Counted from the first letter of the stretch, positions 1 through 7,604 are shown. The stretch: 25,430 nt of DNA from an uncultured Eubacteriales bacterium (GCA_900316925.1 ONEU01000045.1:1-25430); one strand, 5' to 3'. Program-made: numbers and translations. Notes: generated from the sequence alone by a model not told the origin.

Positions 1-1078
1 CCAGAATCGCCAGATAAACGCCAGCCTCCTCATTCCCGAACAGCTGCTTGCAGATGGGTACGGCTTCAAACATCAGCAGGAACATCACCGGCACTGCGTA
101 CCGCAGCGTCATGCCGAACATCCGCTCCGTGATATGGCGTATTTCGTTCCGGCGGCGCAGGACGGCGGCATCGGCAATTTCCGGGATGATCAGTACGGCA
201 AAGGGAAGGATCAGCACAGAGGGGAACACCAGGACAGTCATGGACATTCCGCTGATGATACCGTAGGCGGTGAGAGCTTCACGGCTGCTGCTGCCAGAGC
301 GGCGGAGTCCGGCAGGTATCAGGGCGTTTTCCGCTGCCGAGAGACCGCTGCGCAGACAGGCATTGGCAGTAACAGGAGCGCCGATGGGCAGGAGACGTTT
401 CCAAAGAACGGGCAGCTTTTCCCGTGCGTTGCAGAGCTTCCGGATATCCCACCGATAGCAGAGCAGCGAATACACAAAGGAGATGAGTTCTGCCGCCGAA
501 GTGCCCGCTACGGCCCGGCAACAGGTATCCTCCATGTTTGCAGGCGGACTGACAGCGAATACCAACACAAGGATCCCCATTTCGATAAGCTGCTCCAGGA
601 GCTGTTCCAGACAGGTAGGAAGTGTTTTTCGCCGTGCGGTGAAATATCCCCTCACGCAGGCGGAAACAGCCATAAAGGGGAGGCTCGGTGACAGCAGACG
701 CAGGGCAGAGGCAGCCTGCCTTTCATGGAGGAGGACGGCCGCACAGAAATCCGCAGAGAAGAACATCACAGCGCCGACCATCGTACCGCCGACAAAAGAG
801 ATGATCATACAGCGTTCAACAGCAAACCGTGCCTGTCCGTGTTTGCCCTGCGCCGACAGATCGCCGAACAGACGGGTAGCACAGAGCGTCATGCCGGCTG
901 TTGAGACCGACGCAAAAAACAGATAGACGCTCATAATAAGCTGATAGAGTCCCACACCCTCCGCACCGATGGTATCCGCCAGGAATACCCGGAACACCAT
1001 GCCGAGACAGCGGATCAGGAGAGCTGCGGCTGCCATTGCTATGCCGTTTTTCAATAATAACTGCTTGCGGATTGTCAC
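1..1078 (-). CDS. SpoVB/MurJ-like polysaccharide or lipid II flippase, partial (N-terminal 359 codons)
   Basis: I translated this by hand on the minus strand from a GTG at 1078 that has AAAGGAG eight bases upstream; the frame stays open to the window edge, so the C-terminal part is missing. The product begins VTIRKQLLLKNGIAMAAAAL and carries the family hallmark LIRCLGMVFRVFLADTIGAEGVGLYQL close to the N terminus (split here: LGMVFRV, then IGAEGVGLYQ). That is the MATE-like MVF/SpoVB signature. Several long hydrophobic segments follow (for example CMIISFVGGTMVGAVMFF and LIEMGILVLVFAV). Family members are usually about 510-550 residues and flip undecaprenyl-linked sugars across the membrane; SpoVB acts in spore cortex formation, MurJ in cell-wall growth. 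Which substrate this one uses cannot be told. The 5' leader contains copy A of the interspersed repeat described below. No clear promoter is seen on the minus strand. Confidence 0.85.
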   Translation of the reverse strand, partial: MTIRKQLLLKNGIAMAAAALLIRCLGMVFRVFLADTIGAEGVGLYQLIMSVYLFFASVSTAGMTLCATRLFGDLSAQGKHGQARFAVERCMIISFVGGTMVGAVMFFSADFCAAVLLHERQAASALRLLSPSLPFMAVSACVRGYFTARRKTLPTCLEQLLEQLIEMGILVLVFAVSPPANMEDTCCRAVAGTSAAELISFVYSLLCYRWDIRKLCNAREKLPVLWKRLLPIGAPVTANACLRSGLSAAENALIPAGLRRSGSSSREALTAYGIISGMSMTVLVFPSVLILPFAVLIIPEIADAAVLRRRNEIRHITERMFGMTLRYAVPVMFLLMFEAVPICKQLFGNEEAGVYLAIL

Positions 1079-1097
1079 CCGCACCGCTCCTTTCGAT

Positions 1098-1150
1098 ACG
1101 GAAATCAGTTTTGACCTGCCAGTTTCCGGGGAAAACCTTCCCAAAATTCG
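1098..1150 (-). repeat. Interspersed hairpin repeat, copy A (internally deleted)
   Basis: Read on the minus strand this is AATTTTGG, GAAGGTTTTCCCCGG, then AACTGGCAGGTCAAAACTG and ATTTCCGT. It matches both ends of copies B (11816-11910) and C (18104-18204) but lacks about 35 bases in the middle, the left arm of the internal hairpin. It ends a few bases before the Shine-Dalgarno sequence of the flippase gene and so would be transcribed as its 5' leader. Confidence 0.8.
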
Positions 1151-1371
1151 CCGGCAAGCTGCCGGTCCCGAGTAACAACGACCGAATGACCTTCGATGCA
1201 TGAATGACTATCCTCGTCTACGACCGCAAAAAAGCAGGCAGGGTATTAGGATAGAACACCGGCGCCAGCCGCCGTGCCGGATGTGAGCGATACAGCAGTA
1301 TCGTTTTACAACATACAGAGTGAGCGTCAGCGAACGACAGCGTGACTACACAGCGGAGGGACTCCGCAGTA

Positions 1372-1400
1372 TTGACCTTTTAGGAGAAATCATATAGAAT
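1372..1400 (+). promoter_or_regulatory. Promoter of the ABC exporter operon
   Basis: TTGACC (1372-1377) and TAGAAT (1395-1400) are separated by exactly 17 bases, and the start codon of the first ABC gene follows 46 bases after the -10. It is a good sigma-A type match. A GCGGAG/CTCCGC hairpin lies just upstream of the -35. Confidence 0.65.
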
Positions 1401-1446
1401 ATCAATAAAGGGAAATACAGGATTTTAAAAGAGGAGAGTTGGAACC

Positions 1447-3177
1447 ATGTTCAGACTGCGACGGTTTTTAAAGGACTATAAGCTGCAGCTCATCATCGGA
1501 CCGATCTGTAAGCTGATAGAAGCGGTGTTTGAGCTGTTCATCCCACTGGTGACGGCAGATATCATTGATAACGGCGTGAAGAACCAGGATGTGGGATATG
1601 TACTGCAAAAGGGAGCACTGATGCTCCTGCTGGGCGCACTTGGACTGGGGTTTGCGCTTGTATGTCAGAAATCGGCTTCCATCGCCTCCCAGGGCTTTGG
1701 AACTAAGGTGCGCAATGCAATGTTCAGGCATATCAATACCTTCTCCCACAGCGAACTGGATAGGCTCGGCACTCCTTCTCTCATCACCCGGATGACCAAT
1801 GACGTTAACCAGCTGCAGCTGGCAGTTGCCATGCTCATCCGCCTTGTTATCAGGGCACCGTTTCTCGTGATCGGCGCGCTGATTATGGCGATGACTATCG
1901 ACCTCAAGCTCTCCCTGATCTTCTTCGGAGCGGCATTGCTGATCGGTCTCGTTCTGTTTATTGTAATGACCCGCTCTGTACCGTTTTTCAGGAAGATTCA
2001 GAAAAAGCTCGACCGGATCTCGCTCATCTCCCGTGAGAATCTCTCCGGTAACCGTGTGATCCGTGCTTTCGACAGACAGGAGAGTGACGAGGCACGTTTT
2101 GACGAGAAAAATGATGAGCTTTCGCATACCGCCGTTACCGTCGGAAGACTGTCGGCTCTGCTCAATCCACTGACATATATCATTGCCCAGGCAGCCATTA
2201 TCGGAATCGTGTGGTTCGGTTCCCGGTTCGTTTCTGACGGGGTGCTCCTACAGGGACAGATTATCGCTCTTGTTAACTATATGACGCAGATCCTGCTGGC
2301 TATGATTGTTGTGTCCAATCTGGTGGTGATTTTTACAAAGGCGTCTGCCTCTGCCGCGCGTGTCAACGAGGTATTCGATACCCGTCCTACGGTGGTGGAA
2401 AACGAAACCGAAGCGCAGGAGGACGAAGCCGCTCCCTGTATTGCTTTTGAGAACGTATCCTTCCGGTATCCGGGCAGCGGCAATGCCCTCAAAGAGATCA
2501 GCTTTACCGTCAACAGGGGCGAGACAATCGGCATTATCGGCGGTACAGGCTCCGGCAAGAGTACCCTTGTCAGTCTGATTCCCCGTTTTTATGACGCTAC
2601 CGAGGGACGGATCCTGGTGAACGGTGCGGATGTCAGGGATTACACCTTCCGCTGCCTGCGTGGGAAGATCGGTCTTGTTCCGCAGACAGCCGCCCTTTTT
2701 GCCGGAACCATCCGTGAGAATATGCGGTGGGGCAAAAAGGACGCTACTGACAAGGAAATCAAAAAAGCGTTGAAAATATCGCAGTCCTATGAATTTGTCA
2801 GCCAGCTTCCCGAGAAGCTCGATAAGAAGATTACCGCCGGCGGCAAGAATCTTTCCGGCGGACAGCGGCAGCGCCTGACCATTGCACGGGCGTTGGTAGG
2901 GGAACCGGAGATCCTGATCCTTGACGACAGCGCCAGTGCCCTTGATTTCGCCACGGATGCGGCACTGCGGAAGGCGCTCCACGAAGAGACGAAGGATATG
3001 ACCGTACTGATGGTGTCACAGCGCGTGGGAACGGTGCGGTATGCTGACCGGATCCTCGTGTTGGATAAAGGTGAGCTTGCCGGTATGGGTACGCACAACG
3101 AACTGTTTGATCACTGCGGTGTGTACCGTGAAATCTGTCTGTCACAGCTGAAAGCGGAGGAGGTGAGGAATCCATGA
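1447..3177 (+). CDS. ABC exporter half-transporter, subunit with degenerate catalytic site
   Basis: This 576-residue protein has an N-terminal type-I exporter membrane domain (about residues 16-300) and a C-terminal ATPase domain. Walker A is GGTGSGKST (365-373), the Q-loop lies in LVPQT, the signature is a perfect LSGGQ (469-473), and Walker B is ILILD493. The residue after it, where the catalytic Glu should be, is D494, and the switch His is replaced by Q525 (MVSQR). The partner encoded next has the normal Glu and His. This is the pattern of heterodimeric exporters such as TM287/288, BmrCD or LmrCD, where only one of the two ATP sites hydrolyses efficiently. It is preceded by GAGGAG and overlaps the next gene by the four bases ATGA. 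Substrates are probably drugs, lipids or peptides; nothing nearby narrows this down. Confidence 0.93.
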   Translation: MFRLRRFLKDYKLQLIIGPICKLIEAVFELFIPLVTADIIDNGVKNQDVGYVLQKGALMLLLGALGLGFALVCQKSASIASQGFGTKVRNAMFRHINTFSHSELDRLGTPSLITRMTNDVNQLQLAVAMLIRLVIRAPFLVIGALIMAMTIDLKLSLIFFGAALLIGLVLFIVMTRSVPFFRKIQKKLDRISLISRENLSGNRVIRAFDRQESDEARFDEKNDELSHTAVTVGRLSALLNPLTYIIAQAAIIGIVWFGSRFVSDGVLLQGQIIALVNYMTQILLAMIVVSNLVVIFTKASASAARVNEVFDTRPTVVENETEAQEDEAAPCIAFENVSFRYPGSGNALKEISFTVNRGETIGIIGGTGSGKSTLVSLIPRFYDATEGRILVNGADVRDYTFRCLRGKIGLVPQTAALFAGTIRENMRWGKKDATDKEIKKALKISQSYEFVSQLPEKLDKKITAGGKNLSGGQRQRLTIARALVGEPEILILDDSASALDFATDAALRKALHEETKDMTVLMVSQRVGTVRYADRILVLDKGELAGMGTHNELFDHCGVYREICLSQLKAEEVRNP

Positions 3178-4922
3178 AACAGAAAAAGAAAGGAACCGTA
3201 AAGCGGATTCTGCGTTATGCCTTTCCTTACCGCAAAAGCATGATCTGTGCAATGCTGTTTGCACTGCTGTATGTGGTGCTGAACCTCACCGCTCCTGTCC
3301 TGATCGGACTTGCGATTGATAAAGCCGTGGGACAGGGGAATGTGGATTTTGCGGCGGTCTCTCAGCTGCTGCTGATGACGGCGGTCACAGTGCTTGGCGG
3401 AGCGGTATTCCAATGGCTGATGGGACTCTGCATCAATACCGTGAGCTATTGTACCGTGCGGGATATGCGCCGGGAGGTATTCCGGAAGTTCAATTCTGTC
3501 CCGCTGCGCTACATTGACGGCCATCCTCATGGCGACCTCATCAGCCGTATCATCAATGACGCCGATGCGGTAGGTGACGGCCTGCTCCAGGGCATTACCC
3601 AATTGTTTTCCGGCATCATTATGATCGTCTGTACACTGGCTTTCATGCTGATGCTCAATGGCTGGATTGCTCTGGTGGTGGTGGTCATCACGCCCCTGTC
3701 CATGTTTGTGGCGGCGTTCATCACCAGACTGTCACAGAAGCAGTTCAAAGAGCAGTCCGAGACGCAGGGCGAGTTGAGCGCCTATATCAATGAATATGTG
3801 GGACAACAGAAACTAGTCAAGGCTTTCGGCTACGAGGACGAGGTTCAGGAGCGCTTTGAGGAGATCAACGGGCGACTCTATGTCTGCGGCAAGAAATCGC
3901 AGTTCTATTCGTCTCTTGCTAACCCCAGCACCCGTTTTGTCAACGGCATCGTCACGACTGCCGTGTGCATCACCGGTGCAATCAGCGTAATCAATCATAC
4001 TCTCACCGTCGGTCAGATCTCGGCGTTCATTACCTATGCCAATCAGTACACCAAGCCGTTCAACGAAGTGACGGGTGTGATCCCCCAGTTACAGTCGGCT
4101 CTTGCCGGTGCGGAGAGAGTGTTTGCTCTTCTTGACGAGCCGGATCAGGAGCCGGATCCGGAAACACCTGTGGTACCGGAGCACTGCCAGGGCAAATTGG
4201 ATATCGAGAATGTGAGCTTTTCTTATACTCCGGAGAAGAAGCTCATCACGAACTTCAACCTGCACGTCAGACCCGGCAGCCGGATCGCAATCGTGGGACC
4301 CACCGGCTGCGGAAAAACCACGCTCATCAATCTGCTCATGCGTTTCTATGATGTCAACGAGGGAAATATCCGGATTGACGGCAACAGCATCTATGATATG
4401 CGCCGTGAGGATGTACGCTCTCTCTACGGCATGGTGCTCCAGGAAAGCTGGCTCTATCATGCCACGGTGTTTGAGAACATCAGCTACGGAAAGCCCGATG
4501 CTACTCTTGACGAAGTGAAGCAGGCGGCCAGAAGCGCGTTTATCGACCACTTTATTGAGCGGATGCCCCAGAGCTATGATACCGTGATCTCGGAGGACGG
4601 CGCCAACCTGTCACAAGGTCAGCGGCAGCTGCTGTGCATTGCCCGTGTGATGCTCTGTGACCCGCCGATGCTCATTCTGGACGAGGCTACCAGCAGCATT
4701 GATACCCGTACAGAGCTGAAGATACAGGAAGCGTTCAACAATATGATGAAGGGCAGAACGAGCTTCATCGTTGCCCACCGGCTGTCCACCATCAAGGAAG
4801 CGGATGTGATCCTGGTGATGAAGGACGGCAACATCATCGAGCAGGGAAACCACCAGAAGCTGATGAGCCTTCAGGGCTTTTATTACCGCCTGTACAATTC
4901 CCAGTTTGCCTCCTCTACATAA
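3174..4922 (+). CDS. ABC exporter half-transporter, catalytically complete subunit
   Basis: This 582-residue half-transporter partners the preceding gene. The membrane domain spans about residues 20-310, with the coupling-type segment around INEYVGQQKLVKAFGYEDEV. Walker A is GPTGCGKTT (375-383), Walker B ends in D503 followed by the catalytic E504 (ILDEATSSID), and the switch is AHRLST with H535. Its signature is LSQGQ (479-483), a departure from LSGGQ. That signature faces the degenerate Walker motifs of the first subunit in the dimer, so both oddities fall in the same ATP site, as expected for a heterodimer. The start overlaps the upstream stop (ATGA), with GGAGGAGGTGAGG just before it. A bidirectional terminator follows at 4933-4972. 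Confidence 0.94.
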   Translation: MKQKKKGTVKRILRYAFPYRKSMICAMLFALLYVVLNLTAPVLIGLAIDKAVGQGNVDFAAVSQLLLMTAVTVLGGAVFQWLMGLCINTVSYCTVRDMRREVFRKFNSVPLRYIDGHPHGDLISRIINDADAVGDGLLQGITQLFSGIIMIVCTLAFMLMLNGWIALVVVVITPLSMFVAAFITRLSQKQFKEQSETQGELSAYINEYVGQQKLVKAFGYEDEVQERFEEINGRLYVCGKKSQFYSSLANPSTRFVNGIVTTAVCITGAISVINHTLTVGQISAFITYANQYTKPFNEVTGVIPQLQSALAGAERVFALLDEPDQEPDPETPVVPEHCQGKLDIENVSFSYTPEKKLITNFNLHVRPGSRIAIVGPTGCGKTTLINLLMRFYDVNEGNIRIDGNSIYDMRREDVRSLYGMVLQESWLYHATVFENISYGKPDATLDEVKQAARSAFIDHFIERMPQSYDTVISEDGANLSQGQRQLLCIARVMLCDPPMLILDEATSSIDTRTELKIQEAFNNMMKGRTSFIVAHRLSTIKEADVILVMKDGNIIEQGNHQKLMSLQGFYYRLYNSQFASST

Positions 4923-4932
4923 AAAACAGCGC

Positions 4933-4972
4933 AAAAAGGGCTGCCGCTCATCACGATGCGACAGCCCTTTTT
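4933..4972. terminator. Bidirectional Rho-independent terminator
   Basis: AAAAAGGGCTG (4933-4943) pairs with CAGCCCTTTTT (4962-4972), and the inner CGC/GCG can also pair. The A-run on one side and T-run on the other make it usable from both strands. It closes the ABC operon on plus and the amidohydrolase operon on minus. Confidence 0.85.
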
Positions 4973-5031
4973 GATACATTCCTCCTGTGTATATCAAGAC
5001 ACGGCTGAAGGTGCCGTATCCGATAACCTTG

Positions 5032-5844
5032 TTATAAGCTGATGCCGAACAGCTCCGCGGCATTGCGGTACATCAGACGTTCGTAATATTCCGGGGAGAG
5101 GATTTCTTTCAATTCATGGAAATACTCCTGATACAGGGAACGGTCACCGGTGCGGTTATGCAGATAGGTGTCCTTTCCGTCAATGGGATTATCACTGCCG
5201 AATACCACCTTGCCGATGCCGGCCGTTTCGATCAGCCTGAGGGTACTTTTTACCGGTACCCAGGTAGTATCGCCGTAAAGATTCGGCAGCTTGGCTACCA
5301 GTTCAATGGCTTCCCGGTTGTCGGTACCGAGCCCCATGTGTACCATGAAGAAGTTGGTTTTGGGAAAGCATTTTGCCATGTTGTAGACACGGACGCAGGA
5401 AGCTGCGTCGCACCCGCCCGTATGGACTACTACCGGCAGTCCGTAATGCTCCGCCAGGTCGATGAAGGGTGCTACCTTATCGGAATCAAACGGCACATTG
5501 GAGTGGAAGGGATGGAATTTGATGGCCTTGATATATTTGCGGTTATCGTTAATGGCTTTATACAGATCATGGTCAGCCTTTTCGCCGAAGGGCTTCACCC
5601 AGGGGGCGGCACCGATCTTATCGGGATGCTTTTTCGCAAAGGCCACCACCTCGTTGAGACACTCCAGCTGGGAATGCTGATACTTCGGCGGAACCGGTCT
5701 GAGCTGATGGTCGAATTCGGCGGCATTCAGACTGGAGACGATACTGTAATCTATGTGGTACTGCTCCATCGAGTAGAGCACATCCTCTTCGGTGAGGACA
5801 AAGTTCAGCATATTGCCGGTATGAACGTGTGTGTCAATGATCAT
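5032..5844 (-). CDS. Amidohydrolase-family metal-dependent hydrolase (TIM barrel)
   Basis: The 270-residue product starts with MIIDTHVHTG, giving the H6-x-H8 metal pair of the amidohydrolase superfamily on strand 1. Other expected ligands are visible: K109 in IKFHP, H141 in VVVHTGG, H169 in MVHMG and D218 in FGSDNPID. That order (HxH, then His, His, and a C-terminal Asp) matches the amidohydrolase-2 (PF04909-like) group, which contains decarboxylases and hydrolases of varied substrates. The exact reaction is unknown. GGAGGT stands six bases before the ATG. It is the last gene of a minus-strand operon, starting 15 bases after the nrdR stop. Confidence 0.85.
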   Translation of the reverse strand: MIIDTHVHTGNMLNFVLTEEDVLYSMEQYHIDYSIVSSLNAAEFDHQLRPVPPKYQHSQLECLNEVVAFAKKHPDKIGAAPWVKPFGEKADHDLYKAINDNRKYIKAIKFHPFHSNVPFDSDKVAPFIDLAEHYGLPVVVHTGGCDAASCVRVYNMAKCFPKTNFFMVHMGLGTDNREAIELVAKLPNLYGDTTWVPVKSTLRLIETAGIGKVVFGSDNPIDGKDTYLHNRTGDRSLYQEYFHELKEILSPEYYERLMYRNAAELFGISL

Positions 5845-5859
5845 CGGTAGACCTCCGTA

Positions 5860-6315
5860 TTATTTTTCTGCGATCAGACGATTCAGTTCCTCCATGAAGG
5901 TGTGGATATCCTTGAACTGACGGTATACCGAAGCAAAGCGGACATAGGCCACCTCGTCGATATTCTTGAGTACCTCCATCGTGTATTCGCCAATCACGCG
6001 GGAAGAAACCTCTCTGTCCATGGTGCTCTGGATCTTCGACTCCACCTGGTCAACGATATTGTCGATATCATCCAGAGATACCGGGCGTTTTTCACAGGCA
6101 CGCAGAATACCGTTTGTCAACTTCTGACGGTCATAGGGTTCACGGGAGTTGTCCCGTTTGATGACCATCACAGGTGTGGTCTCGATGATCTCATAAGTGG
6201 TAAAGCGTTTGGAGCAGTTAAAGCATTCCCGGCGGCGTCTGATGCGCTCGCCCTCGTCGGTGGGACGTGAATCAACAACCTTGCTTTCTTCACATCCGCA
6301 ATAAGGACATTTCAT
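5860..6315 (-). CDS. nrdR: Transcriptional repressor NrdR
   Basis: The 151-residue protein has the full NrdR layout. An N-terminal zinc ribbon has cysteines C3, C6, C31 and C34 (CPYC and CFNC), surrounded by the conserved VVDSRP and RRRRECFNC blocks. An ATP-cone domain from about residue 47 on begins VIKRDNSREPYDRQKL. NrdR represses ribonucleotide reductase genes according to the bound nucleotide (ATP or dATP). No ribonucleotide reductase gene and no NrdR box are seen in the window, so its targets lie elsewhere. AGGAGG precedes the ATG. It is the middle gene of the operon, 35 bases after the sugar-isomerase-like gene. Confidence 0.97.
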   Translation of the reverse strand: MKCPYCGCEESKVVDSRPTDEGERIRRRRECFNCSKRFTTYEIIETTPVMVIKRDNSREPYDRQKLTNGILRACEKRPVSLDDIDNIVDQVESKIQSTMDREVSSRVIGEYTMEVLKNIDEVAYVRFASVYRQFKDIHTFMEELNRLIAEK

Positions 6316-6350
6316 ACGATTTCCTCCTGTTGATGAAGTGGGGTACAGAG

Positions 6351-7157
6351 TTATGGTAAAAGCTGATATTGCTTGGCTAATCGTTCCAGGTACTGTTTTG
6401 CCTCCCGGAGCTGGGGGAGCGTATCAAAACTGAAGCGGTAGACCTCCAGGATCATATCGCCGTCATAACGGATCTGGTGCAGATAGTCAAACAGCGGCAC
6501 TAAATCGTCGTCTCCCAGTCCGGGGAGAGCGCACTGACCGTCTTTTGTCCAGCCGCTGATATGGATATGCCTCAGATGATCTCCCATGGCCCGAAGGGTG
6601 TCCAGGGGTGTTGTGCCGCTGCGCCAGCACTGCTTGGTGTCACACACAAAGGCTGCGCTCCCGGGGATCCGCTCACGCATGAAAGCGAGAAAGTCGTTGC
6701 TGCTGCTTCTGAACCGGTTGACGTTTTCCTGCAGCAGAGTCGTGCCATAGCGCCGGGCCTGTTCCTGGAGAACCGCAAAACGGCGGCAGTATTCCTCGTC
6801 GCTGATGGTGGAGCGGAAGCGTGTATCCAGTCCGTGAAGAATGACTTTTCCGGCACCGAGCTTCTGTGCCGTGCGGAAATACCGTTCATAAAACGCCACA
6901 CCGTCCAGAAACCGTCTTTCGTAGTTGGAGAATAAGAGAAAGGATTCAAAGGACGAGGTGAAAGGGTGGACAGACGCAATGCGGAGATGATGTTTTGTGA
7001 GAAAATGATGCAGCCGGTCGAGATAATCGTTTTCCAGTTCGGAGAAGCTGTTGAAAAAGATCTCGAAGGTATCAAAGCCCAGTCCGGTCAGAGCGGCAAG
7101 ACTGTCCTCTGTAAGCATCGGGTAGAGACAGCCCGTAGAAATTCCGATTTTCATCAT
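6351..7157 (-). CDS. Xylose-isomerase-like TIM barrel protein (sugar phosphate isomerase/epimerase family)
   Basis: This 268-residue protein begins MMKIGISTGCLYP, typical of the AP-endonuclease-2/xylose-isomerase-like barrel (PF01261). Likely metal ligands are E144 (LLQENVNR), D173 (VCDTKQC), H199 (HIHISGW) and E238 (ILEVYR), with H64 (SVHPF) and H108 (LHGLD) nearby. Such proteins isomerise or epimerise sugars or inositols, but some cut DNA at abasic sites; the substrate here is not evident. Two ATG codons stand in tandem at 7157 and 7154, with GGAG spaced six or nine bases from them, so either may be used. It is the first gene of the operon with nrdR and the amidohydrolase; the promoter is at 7190-7218. 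Confidence 0.85.
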   Translation of the reverse strand: MMKIGISTGCLYPMLTEDSLAALTGLGFDTFEIFFNSFSELENDYLDRLHHFLTKHHLRIASVHPFTSSFESFLLFSNYERRFLDGVAFYERYFRTAQKLGAGKVILHGLDTRFRSTISDEEYCRRFAVLQEQARRYGTTLLQENVNRFRSSSNDFLAFMRERIPGSAAFVCDTKQCWRSGTTPLDTLRAMGDHLRHIHISGWTKDGQCALPGLGDDDLVPLFDYLHQIRYDGDMILEVYRFSFDTLPQLREAKQYLERLAKQYQLLP

Positions 7158-7175
7158 AATTGACTCCGTTATCTT

Positions 7176-7187
7176 GGGTGATCACCC
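7176..7187. promoter_or_regulatory. Perfect palindrome at the transcription start of the nrdR operon
   Basis: GGGTGATCACCC is a perfect 12-base palindrome lying immediately downstream of the minus-strand -10 box, so it covers the predicted start point (about 7183). That position suits a repressor operator. The regulator is unknown. Confidence 0.45.
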
Positions 7188-7189
7188 TT

Positions 7190-7218
7190 ATTGTACCGCT
7201 TTTTTGCCATAAAGTCAA
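7190..7218 (-). promoter_or_regulatory. Promoter of the sugar-isomerase-like/nrdR/amidohydrolase operon
   Basis: On the minus strand TTGACT (7218-7213) and TACAAT (7195-7190) are 17 bases apart, about 33 bases before the first start codon. This is a near-consensus housekeeping promoter, divergent from the small-RNA promoter at 7324. Confidence 0.75.
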
Positions 7219-7323
7219 ATACAAATTCAAGCATTTTATATAATTTTTTTTCGTTGAAAGCGGGATAAATAGATATTATTCTTGCTGTTAAAAAAATAAC
7301 TATAAAAATATGATAAAAAACGC

Positions 7324-7352
7324 TTGACAAATGAAATAATTTAGTATATTAT
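7324..7352 (+). promoter_or_regulatory. Promoter of the candidate small RNA
   Basis: A perfect TTGACA (7324-7329) and TATTAT (7347-7352) are 17 bases apart. Transcription would start near 7359. The next coding sequence has its own promoter after an intervening terminator, so this promoter must serve something between 7353 and 7527. Confidence 0.75.
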
Positions 7353-7358
7353 AATATC

Positions 7359-7527
7359 AGTTGAGCGAAATGTTTGAAATCAGTCCGAAATTGTCATGTA
7401 TGTGCAATTTTTGGTAATCTTTTGCTTAACGAGTTTTCATAATGATTATTCCTTTTCTTTCCTTTTTCCTTTTTTCTTTTTATTCCTTTAAGTAAAAACG
7501 TAGGGCTTGTCCCTACGTTTTTACTTT
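7359..7527 (+). ncRNA. Candidate structured small RNA (about 169 nt)
   Basis: The unit runs from a near-consensus promoter to a strong terminator and has no ORF with a ribosome site. The 5' part can fold: 7361-7370 (UUGAGCGAAA) pairs with 7420-7429 (UUUUGCUUAA), using G-U pairs. Inside this, 7385-7393 (CCGAAAUUG) pairs with 7405-7414 with one bulged U. Then comes a 41-base stretch (7449-7489) that is almost purely pyrimidine, and then the terminator. A C/U-rich single-stranded region between two hairpins would be able to pair with purine-rich ribosome sites, as known for several Gram-positive regulatory RNAs. I do not recognise the family. 6S RNA is about this size, but the long rod with a central bubble is not obvious. 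Confidence 0.5.
7491..7527 (+). terminator. Terminator of the candidate small RNA
   Basis: A perfect 15-bp stem is formed by AGTAAAAACGTAGGG (7491-7505) and CCCTACGTTTTTACT (7511-7525) around the loop CTTGT, with the T-run inside the descending arm. The matching A-run makes it potentially bidirectional. Confidence 0.85.
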
Positions 7528-7541
7528 GTGGGAAGTTTTTG

Positions 7542-7570
7542 TTGACGAAATGAGCCGACTATGGTATGAT
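7542..7570 (+). promoter_or_regulatory. Promoter of the Gly-rich repeat membrane protein gene
   Basis: TTGACG (7542-7547) and TATGAT (7565-7570) are 17 bases apart, with TGG before the -10 (extended -10, ATGGTATGAT). It lies just after the small-RNA terminator, 35 bases before the start codon. Confidence 0.75.
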
Positions 7571-7604
7571 TTTCTGAGAAAAACAATAATGATGGAGGAG
7601 CACA

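Larger units (their letters stand above)
1079..1446. other. Divergent intergenic region between flippase and ABC exporter
   Basis: This 368-base gap holds the flippase ribosome site, repeat copy A (1098-1150, minus orientation), a small GC-rich hairpin CCGGCA-AGC-TGCCGG near 1151-1165, a short hairpin CGATAC-AGCA-GTATCG at 1288-1303 followed by TTTT, a hairpin GCGGAG-GGA-CTCCGC at about 1353-1367, and the ABC promoter at 1372-1400. No ORF here looks real. The roughly 200 bases from 1170 to 1370 remain unexplained. Confidence 0.5.

Noticed and set aside
134..691. Plus-strand ORF of 185 codons at the left edge
   Set aside because: It lies antisense to the flippase frame, has no ribosome site and its product is compositionally odd; the minus-strand translation gives a clear SpoVB-like membrane protein.
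816..1178. Minus-strand ORF of 120 codons
   Set aside because: It overlaps the flippase start in another frame and reads through the repeat; no family features.
1288..1307. Hairpin CGATAC/GTATCG followed by TTTT, considered as a terminator
   Set aside because: The stem is only six pairs with four T, and there is no plus-strand gene upstream for it to terminate.
5116..5850. Plus-strand ORF of 244 codons opposite the amidohydrolase
   Set aside because: Antisense shadow. The minus frame has the amidohydrolase metal motifs, GGAGGT and the operon context.
7396..7491. 31-codon ORF (MYVQFLVIFCL...) inside the candidate small RNA, looking like a hydrophobic type I toxin
   Set aside because: There is no ribosome site before the ATG, and the hydrophobic Phe/Leu content follows automatically from the pyrimidine tract. 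It is kept only as a remote alternative.
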